From Streptomyces himalayensis subsp. himalayensis (GTDB taxonomy: Bacteria > Actinomycetota > Actinomycetes > Streptomycetales > Streptomycetaceae), in the NCBI RefSeq assembly GCF_013778455.1, contig NZ_JACEHE010000018.1, positions 111,637 through 175,636 of the forward strand: DNA of 64,000 bases. Reading direction: 5' to 3'. The notes under the pieces are model-generated. The model ran no database searches. It saw only the letters and a program-made list of their open reading frames with translations, and was not told where the DNA came from. Shown one piece after another: positions 40,286 through 50,016 of this stretch (its first letter is position 1; the number at the start of each line of letters is the position of its first letter). The position numbers were made by a program, and so were the translations under genes.

Positions 40286-41241
40286 CCGCTGCTCCAGTTG
40301 AGAAGGTTGATCCCGAGCTTCGGGGTGCCATTGTCGTTGCCGTCGTAGTAGTGGTAGACGATCAGGTCGCCGTCCACGTCGTTCATGATCGACTGGCCGC
40401 CGGGGCCGATGATGCTGCCGTGCGACTCGAGCACGGGTGTGCCGCCGTTGTTCATCATGGCGACGCCGTTCTTGTCGTAGTACGGCCCGGTGACGCTGGT
40501 GGCACGGCCCACCTTGACCTTGTACGTCGAGCTGGTGCCTGAGCAGCACACGTCGTACGAGGCGAAGAGGTAGTAGTAACCGTTCCTCTTGACGATGTAC
40601 GGCGCCTCGACGGCCTTGGTGCCGGTCGGCCGGGATGCGAGCGAGTAGCGGGTGGTGTTCGAGGAGAGCTGCTTCCCGGTCGACGGGTTGATCTGGATCA
40701 TCTTGATCCCGGTCCACCAGGAGCCGAAGGACAGCCACCACGTGCCGTTGTCGTCCACGAAGAGGTTCGGGTCGATGGCGTTGTAGTCGCTGGACGAGCT
40801 CGACGTGTAGACGATGCCGTAGTCCGTCCAGCTGCCGGGCCGGCCTGTGGTCGAGCCGGCGAGGCCGATGGCCGAGGTGTTCGAGCCGAACTTCGAGACG
40901 GAGTAGTACATCAGGTACTTGCCGCCGTGGTACGAGATGTCGGGCGCCCAGGCCTCGGGGACGGACGAGTAGTTCGACCACCAGCTCGGCCTGGTGGTGA
41001 ACGCGTCGCTGCCGGCGGTGAATGCGATCCGGTCGGTGGAGGTCTTGGATGCGAGTCCGCCGCCGGTGGCGTACAGCAAGTACTGGCCCGATGAGGAGCG
41101 GATCATCGTCGGGTCGTGGACGACTGTCGAACCCGTGACGGTGCCCGGGTTCGGATACGCGGACGCGCTGCTCGGTACAAGGGCGAGCAGAACAGCCGCC
41201 GGGACGGCCAGCAGGGTGGTTCTACGGGAGGTGCGGCTCAC
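40267..41241 (-). CDS. Secreted endo-1,5-alpha-L-arabinanase (GH43)
   Basis: A 324-residue secreted five-bladed beta-propeller hydrolase that cuts the backbone of arabinan, a pectin side chain. The signal peptide is MSRTSRRTTLLAVPAAVLLALV with a SASA-type cleavage site near residue 28. Catalytic residues are the base D in VHDPTMIR, the pKa-tuning D in AIDPNLFVDD and the acid E in AVEAPYIVKRNG. No carbohydrate-binding module follows. GTG 41241 follows AGGAGGG. Its downstream partner is only a GH43 fragment, so exo-acting arabinofuranosidase must come from elsewhere. Confidence 0.9.
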   Translation of the reverse strand: MSRTSRRTTLLAVPAAVLLALVPSSASAYPNPGTVTGSTVVHDPTMIRSSSGQYLLYATGGGLASKTSTDRIAFTAGSDAFTTRPSWWSNYSSVPEAWAPDISYHGGKYLMYYSVSKFGSNTSAIGLAGSTTGRPGSWTDYGIVYTSSSSSDYNAIDPNLFVDDNGTWWLSFGSWWTGIKMIQINPSTGKQLSSNTTRYSLASRPTGTKAVEAPYIVKRNGYYYLFASYDVCCSGTSSTYKVKVGRATSVTGPYYDKNGVAMMNNGGTPVLESHGSIIGPGGQSIMNDVDGDLIVYHYYDGNDNGTPKLGINLLNWSSGWPVAY

Positions 41242-41861
41242 ACGGACCCTCCTTGGTGGGGGCAGAAGGAATCACAGGAAGTGAGCAACCCCATGAGCGG
41301 CGTTCGCAATATCGAACATTGGCCCTCACTTCGAACGGGACCGTAGGGTCGAACCACGTTCGCGTCAACGGTTTACACAACCCCTCCCGTCACTGAACCA
41401 TCGAATGTGATTCGATAACTCCGCCGTCTCCCGGGTGATTTGACGAATCATCACTTTGCCGAAACGCACGGCGCGCACACAGCCGCCATTCCTGCGGTGC
41501 CGTGCTCATGACGTACGGTGCAGCGCCTGATCGGGGCATAAAGACGCCTGCCTTGTCCTCGCTGATGTCGGCGCGGACGAGTTGTCCGCTCCCCCGACCT
41601 GCTCGACTCCTGCGTGTGGGCACTCACTGATCCGTTCCTCGATGTGATGGCACCCGGTGCCACGGCCACCCAATTAGTTCCGCCTGGGTATCGCGTGACG
41701 CGCAAGGCGTCGGACGTGGGGAATTTCGATTACGTGACTGTCGACACCCGCGGGCGGCCTTCCACAGCTCGTCGCGCTCGGCATTCTTGCCGTGCACTGC
41801 CCGGATGGGATCACGGCGTGCGATGTCCCCCGGGAAGAGGTATGACGTAACGAGAAGATCC
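41242..41861. other. 620-bp divergent intergenic region
   Basis: Between the arabinanase gene and the phosphatase gene. The left 130 bp hold CGAAC/GTTCG boxes. The right 480 bp are less GC-rich than the surroundings and contain short frames on both strands (for example 41451-41705) without good starts, family motifs or codon bias, so I do not call genes there. Confidence 0.5.
41302..41317. promoter_or_regulatory. GTTCG/CGAAC inverted repeat upstream of the arabinanase gene
   Basis: GTTCG-CAATAT-CGAAC, 61-76 bp before the start. More CGAAC and GTTCG elements occur at about 41331-41372 (TTCGAAC and CGAACCACGTTCG), suggesting a multi-site operator. Confidence 0.45.
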
Positions 41862-43967
41862 ATGGAGCGGTCCCTGGCGGTTCCGGCACTGCCGCCGGAG
41901 GGAGCGGCTGGTATGCGTGGGCATGAGGCCCGGAGCGGGGACGGCTGGGAGGACGGTGTCACCGCTGCGCCTGGAGGGCTGTTCGATTTGCTGCGGGTCG
42001 CCGCCCTGGTCGTGGACGGCGACGGCCGGATCGTGCTGTGGAGCCCCGAGGCTGAGCTGCTGCTCGGCTACTCGGCCACCGAAGCACTGGGCCGGAGCGC
42101 CGGGCTGCTGGTGTCCCAGGAGAATCGTTGGCGGGCTCGGGAGTTGTTCGAACGCGTACGGGCCGGCACGAGCTGGGCGGGAGTGTTCCCGGTCCTGCAC
42201 AAGGATGGCTCGACGCGGCTGGTGGAGTTTCGCACCATGCGGCTGAGCGACACGCGTGGCGGCGTCCATGCCCTGGGCCTGGCCGCCGACGCCGAGACCC
42301 TGCGGAACGTGGAGAGGGACCTGGCCCTGTCCCACAGCCTGATCAACCAGACCCCCGTGGGCATCGCGGTGTTCGACACCGATTTGCGGTGGATCCGCGT
42401 CAATCCGTCACTGGAGCGGATCAACGGCCTGCCTGAGGAGGCCGTGCTGGGCCGCCGTGTCAGCGAGGCGCTGCCGTCGCTGGATGTAGAGGCCATTGAG
42501 TCGCGCATGCGACACGTCCTGGAGACCGGCGAGCCGCTGCTGGATCAGCAGACCGTGGGCCGGACGGCCGCGGATACCAAGGAGCACGCCTACTCGGAGT
42601 CGTACCACCGGATCGAGGACCCCAGCGGACGCGTGCTGGGCCTGGCGATCGCAGTCATCGATGTCTCCGCGCGACAGCTGGCGGCCGCCGAGGTCGCGAA
42701 GGCACGCGAGCGGCTCGCGGTGATCGCGGACGCCAGTGTCCGTATCGGCACCACCCTGGACCTGCACCAGACCGCCTGTGAACTGGCCGAAATGGCCGTG
42801 CCGCAGCTCGCCGACCTCGCGGCTGTCGACCTGCTCGACTCGGTGGTCAGCCATGGCGACGCAGCCGCAGCCCGGAGGGACGGCCACGCCGACTTCCGGG
42901 CTCTGGCGGTCGCGGCGGGTTACCCGACCGATGCCATCCGGGCCGCGGACCCGGTCGGCGAACTGGCGTCGTACAGCTCGTCACGGCTGATCACCCAGAG
43001 CGTACGAGAGGCGCGGCCGATCCTGGTCGAGCGGGTGAGTGGTGCGACGATGCCATGCATCGCCAGGGACGCTGCCGCCGCCGAGGTGCTCCGAAGGGCC
43101 GGGGTCCATTCCTATCTGGCCGCCCCGCTGATAGCCCGCGGAGAGGTGCTGGGCACGCTCAGCCTGTACCGCACGCTCAACGCCTCCCCGTTCGACGACC
43201 AGGACCTCACGCTCGCCACCGAGCTGGCCGCGCGCGCCGCCATCTGCGTCGACAACGCCCGGCTGTACGGGCGCGAGCGCACCATCGCGCTCACCCTCCA
43301 GCGCAGCCTGCTGCCCCACCCGCCACCGGGCTACGACGGCATCGAGATCGCCTCCCGCTATCTGCCCGCGGTCAGCGAGGTCGGCGGGGACTGGTTCGAC
43401 GTTCTGCCGCTCAAGGGGGGCAGGATCGGCCTGGTCGTCGGCGATGTGATGGGCAAGGGCGTGCACGCCGCAGCGATCATGGGCCAGCTCCGTACGGCCA
43501 CCCGCGCCCTCGCCCGGCTCGACCTGCCTCCCGCCGAGCTGCTGTCCCACCTCGACGACATCGCCGACTCGCTCGGCGACTCGATAGCCACCTGCCTCTA
43601 CGCCGTCTGCGACCCCCAGCACGGCCGATGCGAACTCTCCAGCGCAGGCCATCTGCCGCCGGTGCTGGTGCGCCCCGACGGCACGGCCGAATACCTCGAC
43701 ATACCCAGCGGCGTGCCGTTGGGGGTCGGTGGGGTGCCCTTCAGCGCCGAGGAGCGGGAACTGGCGGAGGGGACGCTGCTCGCGCTGTTCACGGACGGCC
43801 TGGTGGAGCATCGCGGGGAGTCCATAGAGGTCGGACTGCAGGCCCTGCTACGGCTGCTGGAGGGCAACCGACGCCCGTTGGAGGAGATGTGCGACATGGT
43901 GCTCAGCGCACTGCACCGGGAATCTGACGACGACGTGGCGCTTCTTCTCGCACGGCGGCGGAGGTGA
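41862..43967 (+). CDS. PAS-PAS-GAF-SpoIIE (PP2C-type) sensor phosphatase
   Basis: A 701-residue cytoplasmic regulator. Domains in order are PAS 1 (about 40-140, LLRVAALVVDGDGRIVLWSP), PAS 2 (about 155-270, INQTPVGIAVFDTDLRWIRV), GAF (about 295-460, RIGTTLDLHQTACELAEMAV) and a SpoIIE/PP2C phosphatase (about 475-700) with metal-site motifs EVGGDWFDVL, VGDVMGKGVHAA and LFTDGLVEHRG. It ends at DDDVALLLARRR with no HATPase domain. Such proteins dephosphorylate anti-anti-sigma factors after sensing redox, ligand or light. ATG 41862 is chosen for its GAGAAG leader; ATG 41823 is an alternative. No anti-sigma partner is adjacent. Confidence 0.88.
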   Translation: MERSLAVPALPPEGAAGMRGHEARSGDGWEDGVTAAPGGLFDLLRVAALVVDGDGRIVLWSPEAELLLGYSATEALGRSAGLLVSQENRWRARELFERVRAGTSWAGVFPVLHKDGSTRLVEFRTMRLSDTRGGVHALGLAADAETLRNVERDLALSHSLINQTPVGIAVFDTDLRWIRVNPSLERINGLPEEAVLGRRVSEALPSLDVEAIESRMRHVLETGEPLLDQQTVGRTAADTKEHAYSESYHRIEDPSGRVLGLAIAVIDVSARQLAAAEVAKARERLAVIADASVRIGTTLDLHQTACELAEMAVPQLADLAAVDLLDSVVSHGDAAAARRDGHADFRALAVAAGYPTDAIRAADPVGELASYSSSRLITQSVREARPILVERVSGATMPCIARDAAAAEVLRRAGVHSYLAAPLIARGEVLGTLSLYRTLNASPFDDQDLTLATELAARAAICVDNARLYGRERTIALTLQRSLLPHPPPGYDGIEIASRYLPAVSEVGGDWFDVLPLKGGRIGLVVGDVMGKGVHAAAIMGQLRTATRALARLDLPPAELLSHLDDIADSLGDSIATCLYAVCDPQHGRCELSSAGHLPPVLVRPDGTAEYLDIPSGVPLGVGGVPFSAEERELAEGTLLALFTDGLVEHRGESIEVGLQALLRLLEGNRRPLEEMCDMVLSALHRESDDDVALLLARRRR

Positions 43968-44191
43968 CCCGGTTCCGGCCGCTGCGGCCAGTACCCCGCT
44001 TCGGGCCTGCTCACGCTGAAGGCGCTGGGCAGTTCAGCGTCCGCGGGCTACTCGGGCACCCTCATCGTCGGCGTGGAGGCGAGCTGACGTACCAGGTACT
44101 CCGGCCCGCCCCACGGACATGGCCCATGCCGAGCGACCGGTGTATCCGCAGTCGCTCGGCGTGGGCCTGGTTCCGGCGGGTTCCGCCTACG

Positions 44192-46750
44192 TCAGTCGCG
44201 CACCGCGGCCACCTGTATCCGGTCGATGTTCGGGGCCCACGCGGACGCGTTGCCGAACGTGACGGAGTTCGAGCCCTCCTTCAGTTCCACCGGGACGCCC
44301 AGCGTCCAGTAGTCGTCCCAGCTCCAGGTGTTCTTGAAGGTCACCGTCTGCGTCCTGCCGCCGGCCGTGATGTCCGCGGTGCGGGACATGATGTCGGTGT
44401 TGTACGCGTGGCCGTTGTCGCGCCGGTCGTTGTGGGCGTACTGGACGACTAGGACGTACTTGCCTGTGCGCGGCGCGTCGACCGTGAAGGTGGCGGTGCT
44501 GGTGGCGCTGTTGCCGAGCCAGCCGATGTACGTGCCCGACGAGGCGTACGCACTGTCCACGAGCCGCGCCCCACCAGTCAGCTTCGCCTGTGCGCCCTCA
44601 TACGTGAGCGTGCCGGACGTCGATCCGGAGCCTGTCACGTCGAGCGAGCGCAGCGCCGCCTGCCCGGTGGCCGTGATGCGGTTGTTGCCCGCGACGAGGT
44701 ACAGCTTCAGCGGCCGGTTCGGGGCGGCCGCCACCGTCTCGCCGTGCAGGGACAGCTGTACGGCCGCCGACGCACGGGACGTGACGGTGAAGTAGCCGTC
44801 GCGCGGTGCGTAGACGTCGAAGACCGCCTTGCCGCCGGAGCCGAGGACCAGCGCGCCCGTGCCGGTCCCGGACGAGTCGCCGTAGTCGTACGACACGTTC
44901 GACACGTTGCCGGAGACATCCGCGAGCGTGGCCTCGTACGAGGTGGACGGCACCACGTGCGCGGTGAGGTCGATGCGGTCGAGCGTGACCTCGGCGGTGT
45001 CATGGGCCAGGGTGAGCGTGTGCGTCCCGGCGGTGAGGTCGACGGTCAGGTCCTTCTTGGCCCGGTAGGTCCAGTTCTCGGTGGACGGATACGTGACCGT
45101 GGTCGCCGGGCCGCCGTCGACGGACAGCTTCTGGGTGGACGGGGCGCCGGACTGGTTGCCGTAGAGGATCGACAGGTCGTAGGTGCCGGTGCTCGGCACG
45201 GTGACGGTGAAGTCGACCTTGCTGCTCTCGGTGTTGAGCGAGCCGACGTCCTTGGTGCCGGAGGCGGCGTAGCCGTTGGCGTTGGCCACCGTGCCCTGGG
45301 TGTAGACCCGGCCGCCGGTGATCTTCGCGTCCTCTGCCTCGTACGAGTCGGACCAGGGGACGGTGGCGGCGGCGGGGGTGCCGGAGCCGGCCGGGGTGAG
45401 CACGATGCGGTACGCGGACATCTTCTTCATGCCCTTGAGGGGGACGGTGACGCTGCCGTCCGACCCGACGCTGACCTTCGTGCGCGACAGGACACGCGGC
45501 GCGGCGTGCTGTCCCTCGTAGCCGGACCAGGCGGCCTCGGCGACGGTGGCCGTCACCGAGGTGCCGAAGACCTTCGGGTCGACGTGCTGCACGGCGACGT
45601 CCGCATCACCGGAAGCGCCGCCGACCAGCACCTGGGCCTGCTTACGCGAGGTGTCGAGCGAGGCCAGGCCCTGGAGCGTGTCGATCGTGTTCGGCGACGG
45701 CGGGGTGACCTTCACCGTCTGGCCCGTCATCCCCGCGTACCAGCGGAAGAGCCACCAGCCGCCGTTGGGGATGTTGGTGCGTACGACGTTGCCGCTGAGG
45801 TTGCCCGCGGCGTCCCAGTAGGCCTGGTTGGCGAGGACCTTGTTCCGCTCGAACATCGAGACCCACTGCACCAGCTGGCCCGGTACGGACAGGTCGCGGC
45901 GGTTGGCGTACTCGTCGATGTTGACGGGGAGCGGGGAGATGCCGAGGGACTTCTCCAGGGCGCGGTAGTGGTCGTAGTTGGACTGGAAGTACCTGAGCGA
46001 GTCCGGGGACAGCTCGTGCCACGTCATCACGTCGGGCAGGACGTCGTTGGCCTTGGCGTAGGTGAGGAAGTCGGGCAGCAGCCGCTTGTCGTAGTACGCC
46101 TCGTTGGGGCCGGCGATCCGGGCGTCCGGGTCCTGGGCGCGGATGCGCTGGTAGACGGTCTTCCAGTCGGCGAGGAAGCGGTCCCGGTTCTTCTCGTAGG
46201 CGGCCGGGTCCTTCGTGTTGAGGCCGTACCAGATCCAGTCGGGCTCGTTGAACGGGACGTAGACGAAGCGGTCACTGTGCTCGGCGGCGTTGACCTTCTC
46301 GACGATCGAGTCGACCTTGGTGAGGTAGTCGGCGAGACCCAGGTCCTCGTACGGCCACTTCTGGTAGATGTCCTGCATCATCACGTTGACGTCGCCGCCG
46401 CCGTTGCGGAAGAACGATTTCGAGACGGCGATCGCATCGCCGTTCGGGTGCTGCAGTCCGCCGTCCGGCTTCTGTGAGATCGACGTGAGCTTGAGTGGGG
46501 CGAGGGCGGCGTCGCTCGGGACGCCGTCGTCGCCCAGTCCGTACAGCGCGCCGTTCGCCCCGAGCATGACCTCGCCCTCGGGGGCGCCGAGATCGACGGT
46601 GATGGTCTGGGCGGCTGCCGCCCGGGCCGACGGGGCCGCAGGCAGGGTGCCGGCCATTGCTGCTGCTCCGATCAATACTGCGGTGAGGGCGGTTGTCGTG
46701 CGTCGTCTTCTCTTGCCGGGCATGCGTGGCGTGCGGGTCGTGCTGCTCAC
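44192..46750 (-). CDS. Secreted GH39-like glycoside hydrolase with CBM35-type modules
   Basis: An 852-residue secreted enzyme. After a signal peptide (LTAVLIGAAAMAGTLPAAPSARA), residues about 50-430 form a clan GH-A barrel with the acid/base in YVPFNEPDWIWYG and a probable nucleophile in LPVNIDEYANRR. Residues about 460-590, 595-700 and 705-850 are jelly-roll modules; the first and last contain CBM35-like YEAEDA/YEGAQAKLTGG and HTLTLAH or EGSNSVTFGNA segments. GGAGG lies five bases before GTG 46750. It is the last gene of the LacI-controlled ABC operon, so its oligosaccharide product should be what that importer takes up. The exact GH family is uncertain. Confidence 0.8.
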   Translation of the reverse strand: MSSTTRTPRMPGKRRRRTTTALTAVLIGAAAMAGTLPAAPSARAAAAQTITVDLGAPEGEVMLGANGALYGLGDDGVPSDAALAPLKLTSISQKPDGGLQHPNGDAIAVSKSFFRNGGGDVNVMMQDIYQKWPYEDLGLADYLTKVDSIVEKVNAAEHSDRFVYVPFNEPDWIWYGLNTKDPAAYEKNRDRFLADWKTVYQRIRAQDPDARIAGPNEAYYDKRLLPDFLTYAKANDVLPDVMTWHELSPDSLRYFQSNYDHYRALEKSLGISPLPVNIDEYANRRDLSVPGQLVQWVSMFERNKVLANQAYWDAAGNLSGNVVRTNIPNGGWWLFRWYAGMTGQTVKVTPPSPNTIDTLQGLASLDTSRKQAQVLVGGASGDADVAVQHVDPKVFGTSVTATVAEAAWSGYEGQHAAPRVLSRTKVSVGSDGSVTVPLKGMKKMSAYRIVLTPAGSGTPAAATVPWSDSYEAEDAKITGGRVYTQGTVANANGYAASGTKDVGSLNTESSKVDFTVTVPSTGTYDLSILYGNQSGAPSTQKLSVDGGPATTVTYPSTENWTYRAKKDLTVDLTAGTHTLTLAHDTAEVTLDRIDLTAHVVPSTSYEATLADVSGNVSNVSYDYGDSSGTGTGALVLGSGGKAVFDVYAPRDGYFTVTSRASAAVQLSLHGETVAAAPNRPLKLYLVAGNNRITATGQAALRSLDVTGSGSTSGTLTYEGAQAKLTGGARLVDSAYASSGTYIGWLGNSATSTATFTVDAPRTGKYVLVVQYAHNDRRDNGHAYNTDIMSRTADITAGGRTQTVTFKNTWSWDDYWTLGVPVELKEGSNSVTFGNASAWAPNIDRIQVAAVRD

Positions 46751-46762
46751 GTAGACCTCCGG

Positions 46763-47626
46763 TTATTTGACGGCTCCACTGGTGATTCCGGACACGATCT
46801 TTCGCTGGGCCACCAGGAACACGGCGACCATCGGCAGGCTCATCACCACGACGTACGCGAAGATGAGGTGCCAGTTGTTGAGGTAGAGCTGAGCGCTGGC
46901 GACCTGGTAGAGGTTGATCGGCAGAGTCGCCGCGTCTCCGCCGCCGAGGACGAAGAAGGCGTAGAAGATGTCGCTCCAGGCGTAGAGCATCACCATGATC
47001 GTCGCGGTGGCGATGACCGGCCGCAGCAGGGGCAGGATGATCCGCAGGAAGATCCGCAGCGGCTTCGCCCCGTCCATCCGGGCCGCTTCCTCCAACTCGG
47101 TGGGGATGGAGCGGATGAAGCCCGTCATGAAGAAGATCGACGTGGACAGGTACATCCCGGTGTAGACGGCGATCATGCCGGGCCTGGTGCCTGCCAGGCC
47201 CAACTGCCTCAGCTCCATGACGATGGTGATCACCGCGGGCGGCAGCAGCAGTCCGCTGATGGTCAGGGCGTACGCCGCCGAGACCAGCTTCGACTTGCGG
47301 CGGGCGAAGACCCAGGCCGCGCCCGCACCGAGGACCAGAACGAGCACCACCGAAGGCACCACGACCGCGAGGGAGTTGAGCAGGCCGCGCAGCATCTCTC
47401 CCTGGCTGACGGCGTCGGCGTAGTTGTCGGCGGGCTGCCAGTGCCGCGGCAGGTCGAGGTTCGGCTTGACCGCCTCGCCCTGGGGCTTGGCCGAGGTGAC
47501 GAGGACCAGCCACAGCGGCACACCGACGGCGAGGCCGGCGAGCAGCAGGACGAGGGCGGGGCGCCCGAAGCGCCAGACACGGGCTCGTGAAGACCCGCTT
47601 CCAGACATCACTGCGAGCGCGCTCAC
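46763..47626 (-). CDS. Sugar ABC transporter permease (MalG-like, second permease)
   Basis: A 287-residue CUT1-type permease with about six helices, beginning VLLLAGLAVGVPLWLVLV. The ATPase-docking EAA loop is ELEEAARMDGAKPLRIFLRIILPLL. GTG 47626 overlaps the upstream permease stop, ruling out the longer frame. The C-terminal KIVSGITSGAVK is diagnostic of MalG-like subunits. No ATPase gene is present in the operon, so a shared MsiK-type ATPase is expected. The stop is 12 bp before the GH39-like gene. Confidence 0.9.
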   Translation of the reverse strand: MSALAVMSGSGSSRARVWRFGRPALVLLLAGLAVGVPLWLVLVTSAKPQGEAVKPNLDLPRHWQPADNYADAVSQGEMLRGLLNSLAVVVPSVVLVLVLGAGAAWVFARRKSKLVSAAYALTISGLLLPPAVITIVMELRQLGLAGTRPGMIAVYTGMYLSTSIFFMTGFIRSIPTELEEAARMDGAKPLRIFLRIILPLLRPVIATATIMVMLYAWSDIFYAFFVLGGGDAATLPINLYQVASAQLYLNNWHLIFAYVVVMSLPMVAVFLVAQRKIVSGITSGAVK

Positions 47627-48555
47627 AGCATCTGCTCCCTTCGGCGCAACCCGATGACCAGCGGGATCGCGATCGTGACCACGATCAGGAAGAGGACGAG
47701 GCTCATCGTGGACGCCTGCGCGTACAGGCCCTGTCCGAAGACCCGGAACATGTAGATGTTGAAGACCTCGGTGGATGCGGCCGGGCCGCCGCCCGTGGTG
47801 GCCTGCACGATGTCGAAGGTGTTCATCGAACCGATCAGTGCCGTGGTCACGTTGAACGTGACGGCGGGTGCGAGCATCGGCCAGCGCACGGACCGGAATG
47901 TACGCCACGGCCCTGCACCGTCGATCTTCGCGGCCTCGAGCATGTCGCCCGGAATGCCCTTGAGCCCGGCGAGATAGATCAGCATCGACAGGCCCATCCA
48001 CTTCCAGCCGTGGATGACGGAGACCAGGACGAGCGTCCAGGTGGTCGAGCCGAGCCAGGGAACGTTCGCGCCGAACACGGAGTTGACCGCGCCGTCCTGG
48101 TCCAGGAGCGCCTGGAACACGTATCCGACGGCGAGCGCCGAGATGAGGACGGGCAGGAAGAAGACGGCGCGGAAGAAGCGGTTGAAGCGCGTGTCCTCCT
48201 CCAGGAGCAGGGCGAGGCCGAGCCCGAAGCCGTTCTGGAAGAGGGCGGCCAGGGCCGCGTACACGAGCGTCGTCCTGATGGCCCTCAGCAGCGAGCCGTC
48301 GTCCACGACCGTCTTGAAGTTGTCGAGGCCGGTGAAGGCCACGTCAGCGTGGTACGAGGACCAGTTGGTGAACGGATAGTAGAAGTTGAGCAGGTTGGGC
48401 ACCAGAAAGAAGGCCACGAAGACCACGACCGCCGGCAGCGCGAACCACCAGGGGTGGTGGACGGCCGCGCGCGGCAGCCGTCCCACGTTCTTCTGCCTCC
48501 TGCTCCTGCGGACGGACGGTGCCGCCTTGTCCATACGTATGGCTGTGTCGGCCAC
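47623..48555 (-). CDS. Sugar ABC transporter permease (MalF-like, first permease)
   Basis: A 310-residue CUT1-type permease. After a basic N-terminal tail, the helices start at WWFALPAVVVFVAFFLVPNL. The EAA loop is DMLEAAKIDGAGPWRTFRSVRWPML. GTG 48555 has GAGGGA upstream and removes an unlikely N-terminal extension. It ends in a GTGA overlap with the second permease. With the binding protein it makes an oligosaccharide importer. Confidence 0.9.
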   Translation of the reverse strand: MADTAIRMDKAAPSVRRSRRQKNVGRLPRAAVHHPWWFALPAVVVFVAFFLVPNLLNFYYPFTNWSSYHADVAFTGLDNFKTVVDDGSLLRAIRTTLVYAALAALFQNGFGLGLALLLEEDTRFNRFFRAVFFLPVLISALAVGYVFQALLDQDGAVNSVFGANVPWLGSTTWTLVLVSVIHGWKWMGLSMLIYLAGLKGIPGDMLEAAKIDGAGPWRTFRSVRWPMLAPAVTFNVTTALIGSMNTFDIVQATTGGGPAASTEVFNIYMFRVFGQGLYAQASTMSLVLFLIVVTIAIPLVIGLRRREQML

Positions 48556-48608
48556 GACGGGAATCCCTCGCTCTGGGCGCTGAACGGCTCGGATCAGCAA
48601 CCGGGCGG

Positions 48609-49931
48609 TCAGAAGCCGGGCGCGCCCTGGGCCTTGGCCACCTGTGCGAACTGGTCCTGGATCGCCTGGGCCACCTGCTCCGGGGTCTTCTTGCCGTACA
48701 GCATGTCGGCCAGATAGAGGTGCGTGTCCGGGGCGACGATGGCCTTGGCCTGGAAGACGCCGTTCGCCGTGGGCAGCGCCTTCATCTGGGCCTGCGAGGT
48801 GTCCGGGAGCCCGTCGGGGCTGGGCACTCCGGGCTGCACCGAGGGGATCTTCATCGCCTTGATGTACGAGGCGTAGTCCGTGTCGAGCCAGAAGGCCAGG
48901 AACTGGCGGGCGGCGTTCTGCCGCTTCTCGTCACCGGTCTTGAAGGCGACAACGCCGTTCGTCTGGTCCGGCGAGTACATGCCGGTGTCGTCGGAGTTGG
49001 AGATCGGGAACCAGCCCAGCTTCTTGTCGATCTCCTCGGTGCTGTGCTTGGCCTGGATCTGTGACTGGAAGGAGGTGACGTTGAGGACCATGGCGGCGTC
49101 GCCGTTCCACAGCGCGTCCGCGGAGCCGGTGAAGGTGCCGGTCTTGTAGTTCTTCTGCGCGAGCCCGGCGTCGAGCAGCTTCTCCTTGTACGTGGTGATG
49201 GCCTTGACGACGACCGGGTCGTTCCACTTCTCCTGGTTCTTGTTGAGGTCCGCCCACCACTGCTTGTCGAGGTCGGTGAGCTGCACCTGCATCTGCCACT
49301 GCAGGGGCCACTTGTCGCCGCCGGACTCGTAGAAGGCGGCCGCGTCCGTCTTGTCCTTGATCTTGTGGCCGAGGGCGAGCAACTCGTCGTAGCTCTTGGG
49401 GAACTGGTCCTCGGTGATGCCCGCCTTCTTGAAGACGTCCTTGTTGTAGTAGACGCCGAGCATGGCGGGGGTGGTGACGATCGCGGCATAGCGCTTGCCG
49501 TCGATGACACCGAGGGACTTCTCGGTGTCACCGAGCTTGTTCACCCAGGGCTCGTTGTCGAGGGTGAGCAGGTTCTGCTGCGGCTGGATGAACGGCAGCG
49601 TGGAGATGGACGGCTGCCAGAACATCAGGTCCGGCTTGTCACCCGAAGCGAGCTTCGTCGGCACGTTCTGCTCGTACAGGTCGGGGATCGCCTGGGTGTC
49701 GACCTCGGCGCCGGTGGCCTTCTCAAAGGCGTCGATGACCTGTTGGGGGGCGTTGACGGTGTTCTGCGCGGTCCACATGGTCAGCTTCACGCCGTCGAGC
49801 TTCGCCGTGGGGTCGACCTTCGTCTGAGGCGCGGAGTCCGCGTCGCCGTTGCCCGCGGTCGGGTCGCTGCAGGCGGTGGCGGTCAGGGCAGTGGCACATA
49901 TCAGCACGAGGGCTGGGAGAACTCGCTTCAT
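48609..49931 (-). CDS. Sugar ABC transporter substrate-binding lipoprotein
   Basis: A 440-residue family 1 extracellular binding protein. The N-terminus is a lipoprotein signal (MKRVLPALVLICATALTATAC, lipid cysteine at 21). Typical segments follow: LTMWTAQNTVNAPQQVIDAFEK, LGVYYNKDVFKKAGI and GNDAA-like DALWNGDAAMVLN. It heads the importer genes, 85 bp after the LacI gene on the same strand. The sugar is unknown; the flanking GH36 and GH39-like enzymes point to plant galactosides or other hemicellulose oligosaccharides. Confidence 0.9.
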   Translation of the reverse strand: MKRVLPALVLICATALTATACSDPTAGNGDADSAPQTKVDPTAKLDGVKLTMWTAQNTVNAPQQVIDAFEKATGAEVDTQAIPDLYEQNVPTKLASGDKPDLMFWQPSISTLPFIQPQQNLLTLDNEPWVNKLGDTEKSLGVIDGKRYAAIVTTPAMLGVYYNKDVFKKAGITEDQFPKSYDELLALGHKIKDKTDAAAFYESGGDKWPLQWQMQVQLTDLDKQWWADLNKNQEKWNDPVVVKAITTYKEKLLDAGLAQKNYKTGTFTGSADALWNGDAAMVLNVTSFQSQIQAKHSTEEIDKKLGWFPISNSDDTGMYSPDQTNGVVAFKTGDEKRQNAARQFLAFWLDTDYASYIKAMKIPSVQPGVPSPDGLPDTSQAQMKALPTANGVFQAKAIVAPDTHLYLADMLYGKKTPEQVAQAIQDQFAQVAKAQGAPGF

Positions 49932-50016
49932 CGGGCTTCTGCCTTTGCTGCGTGGACGGGCATGAAGGGGTCGAGAGGGCTTGAGTGGGGCTCGAGAGTG
50001 TGTGTCTGACTGCGGG

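Noticed and set aside
41380..41860. Possible small genes in the 620-bp gap
   Set aside because: Short frames on both strands have no ribosome binding site, motif or codon bias that would support them.
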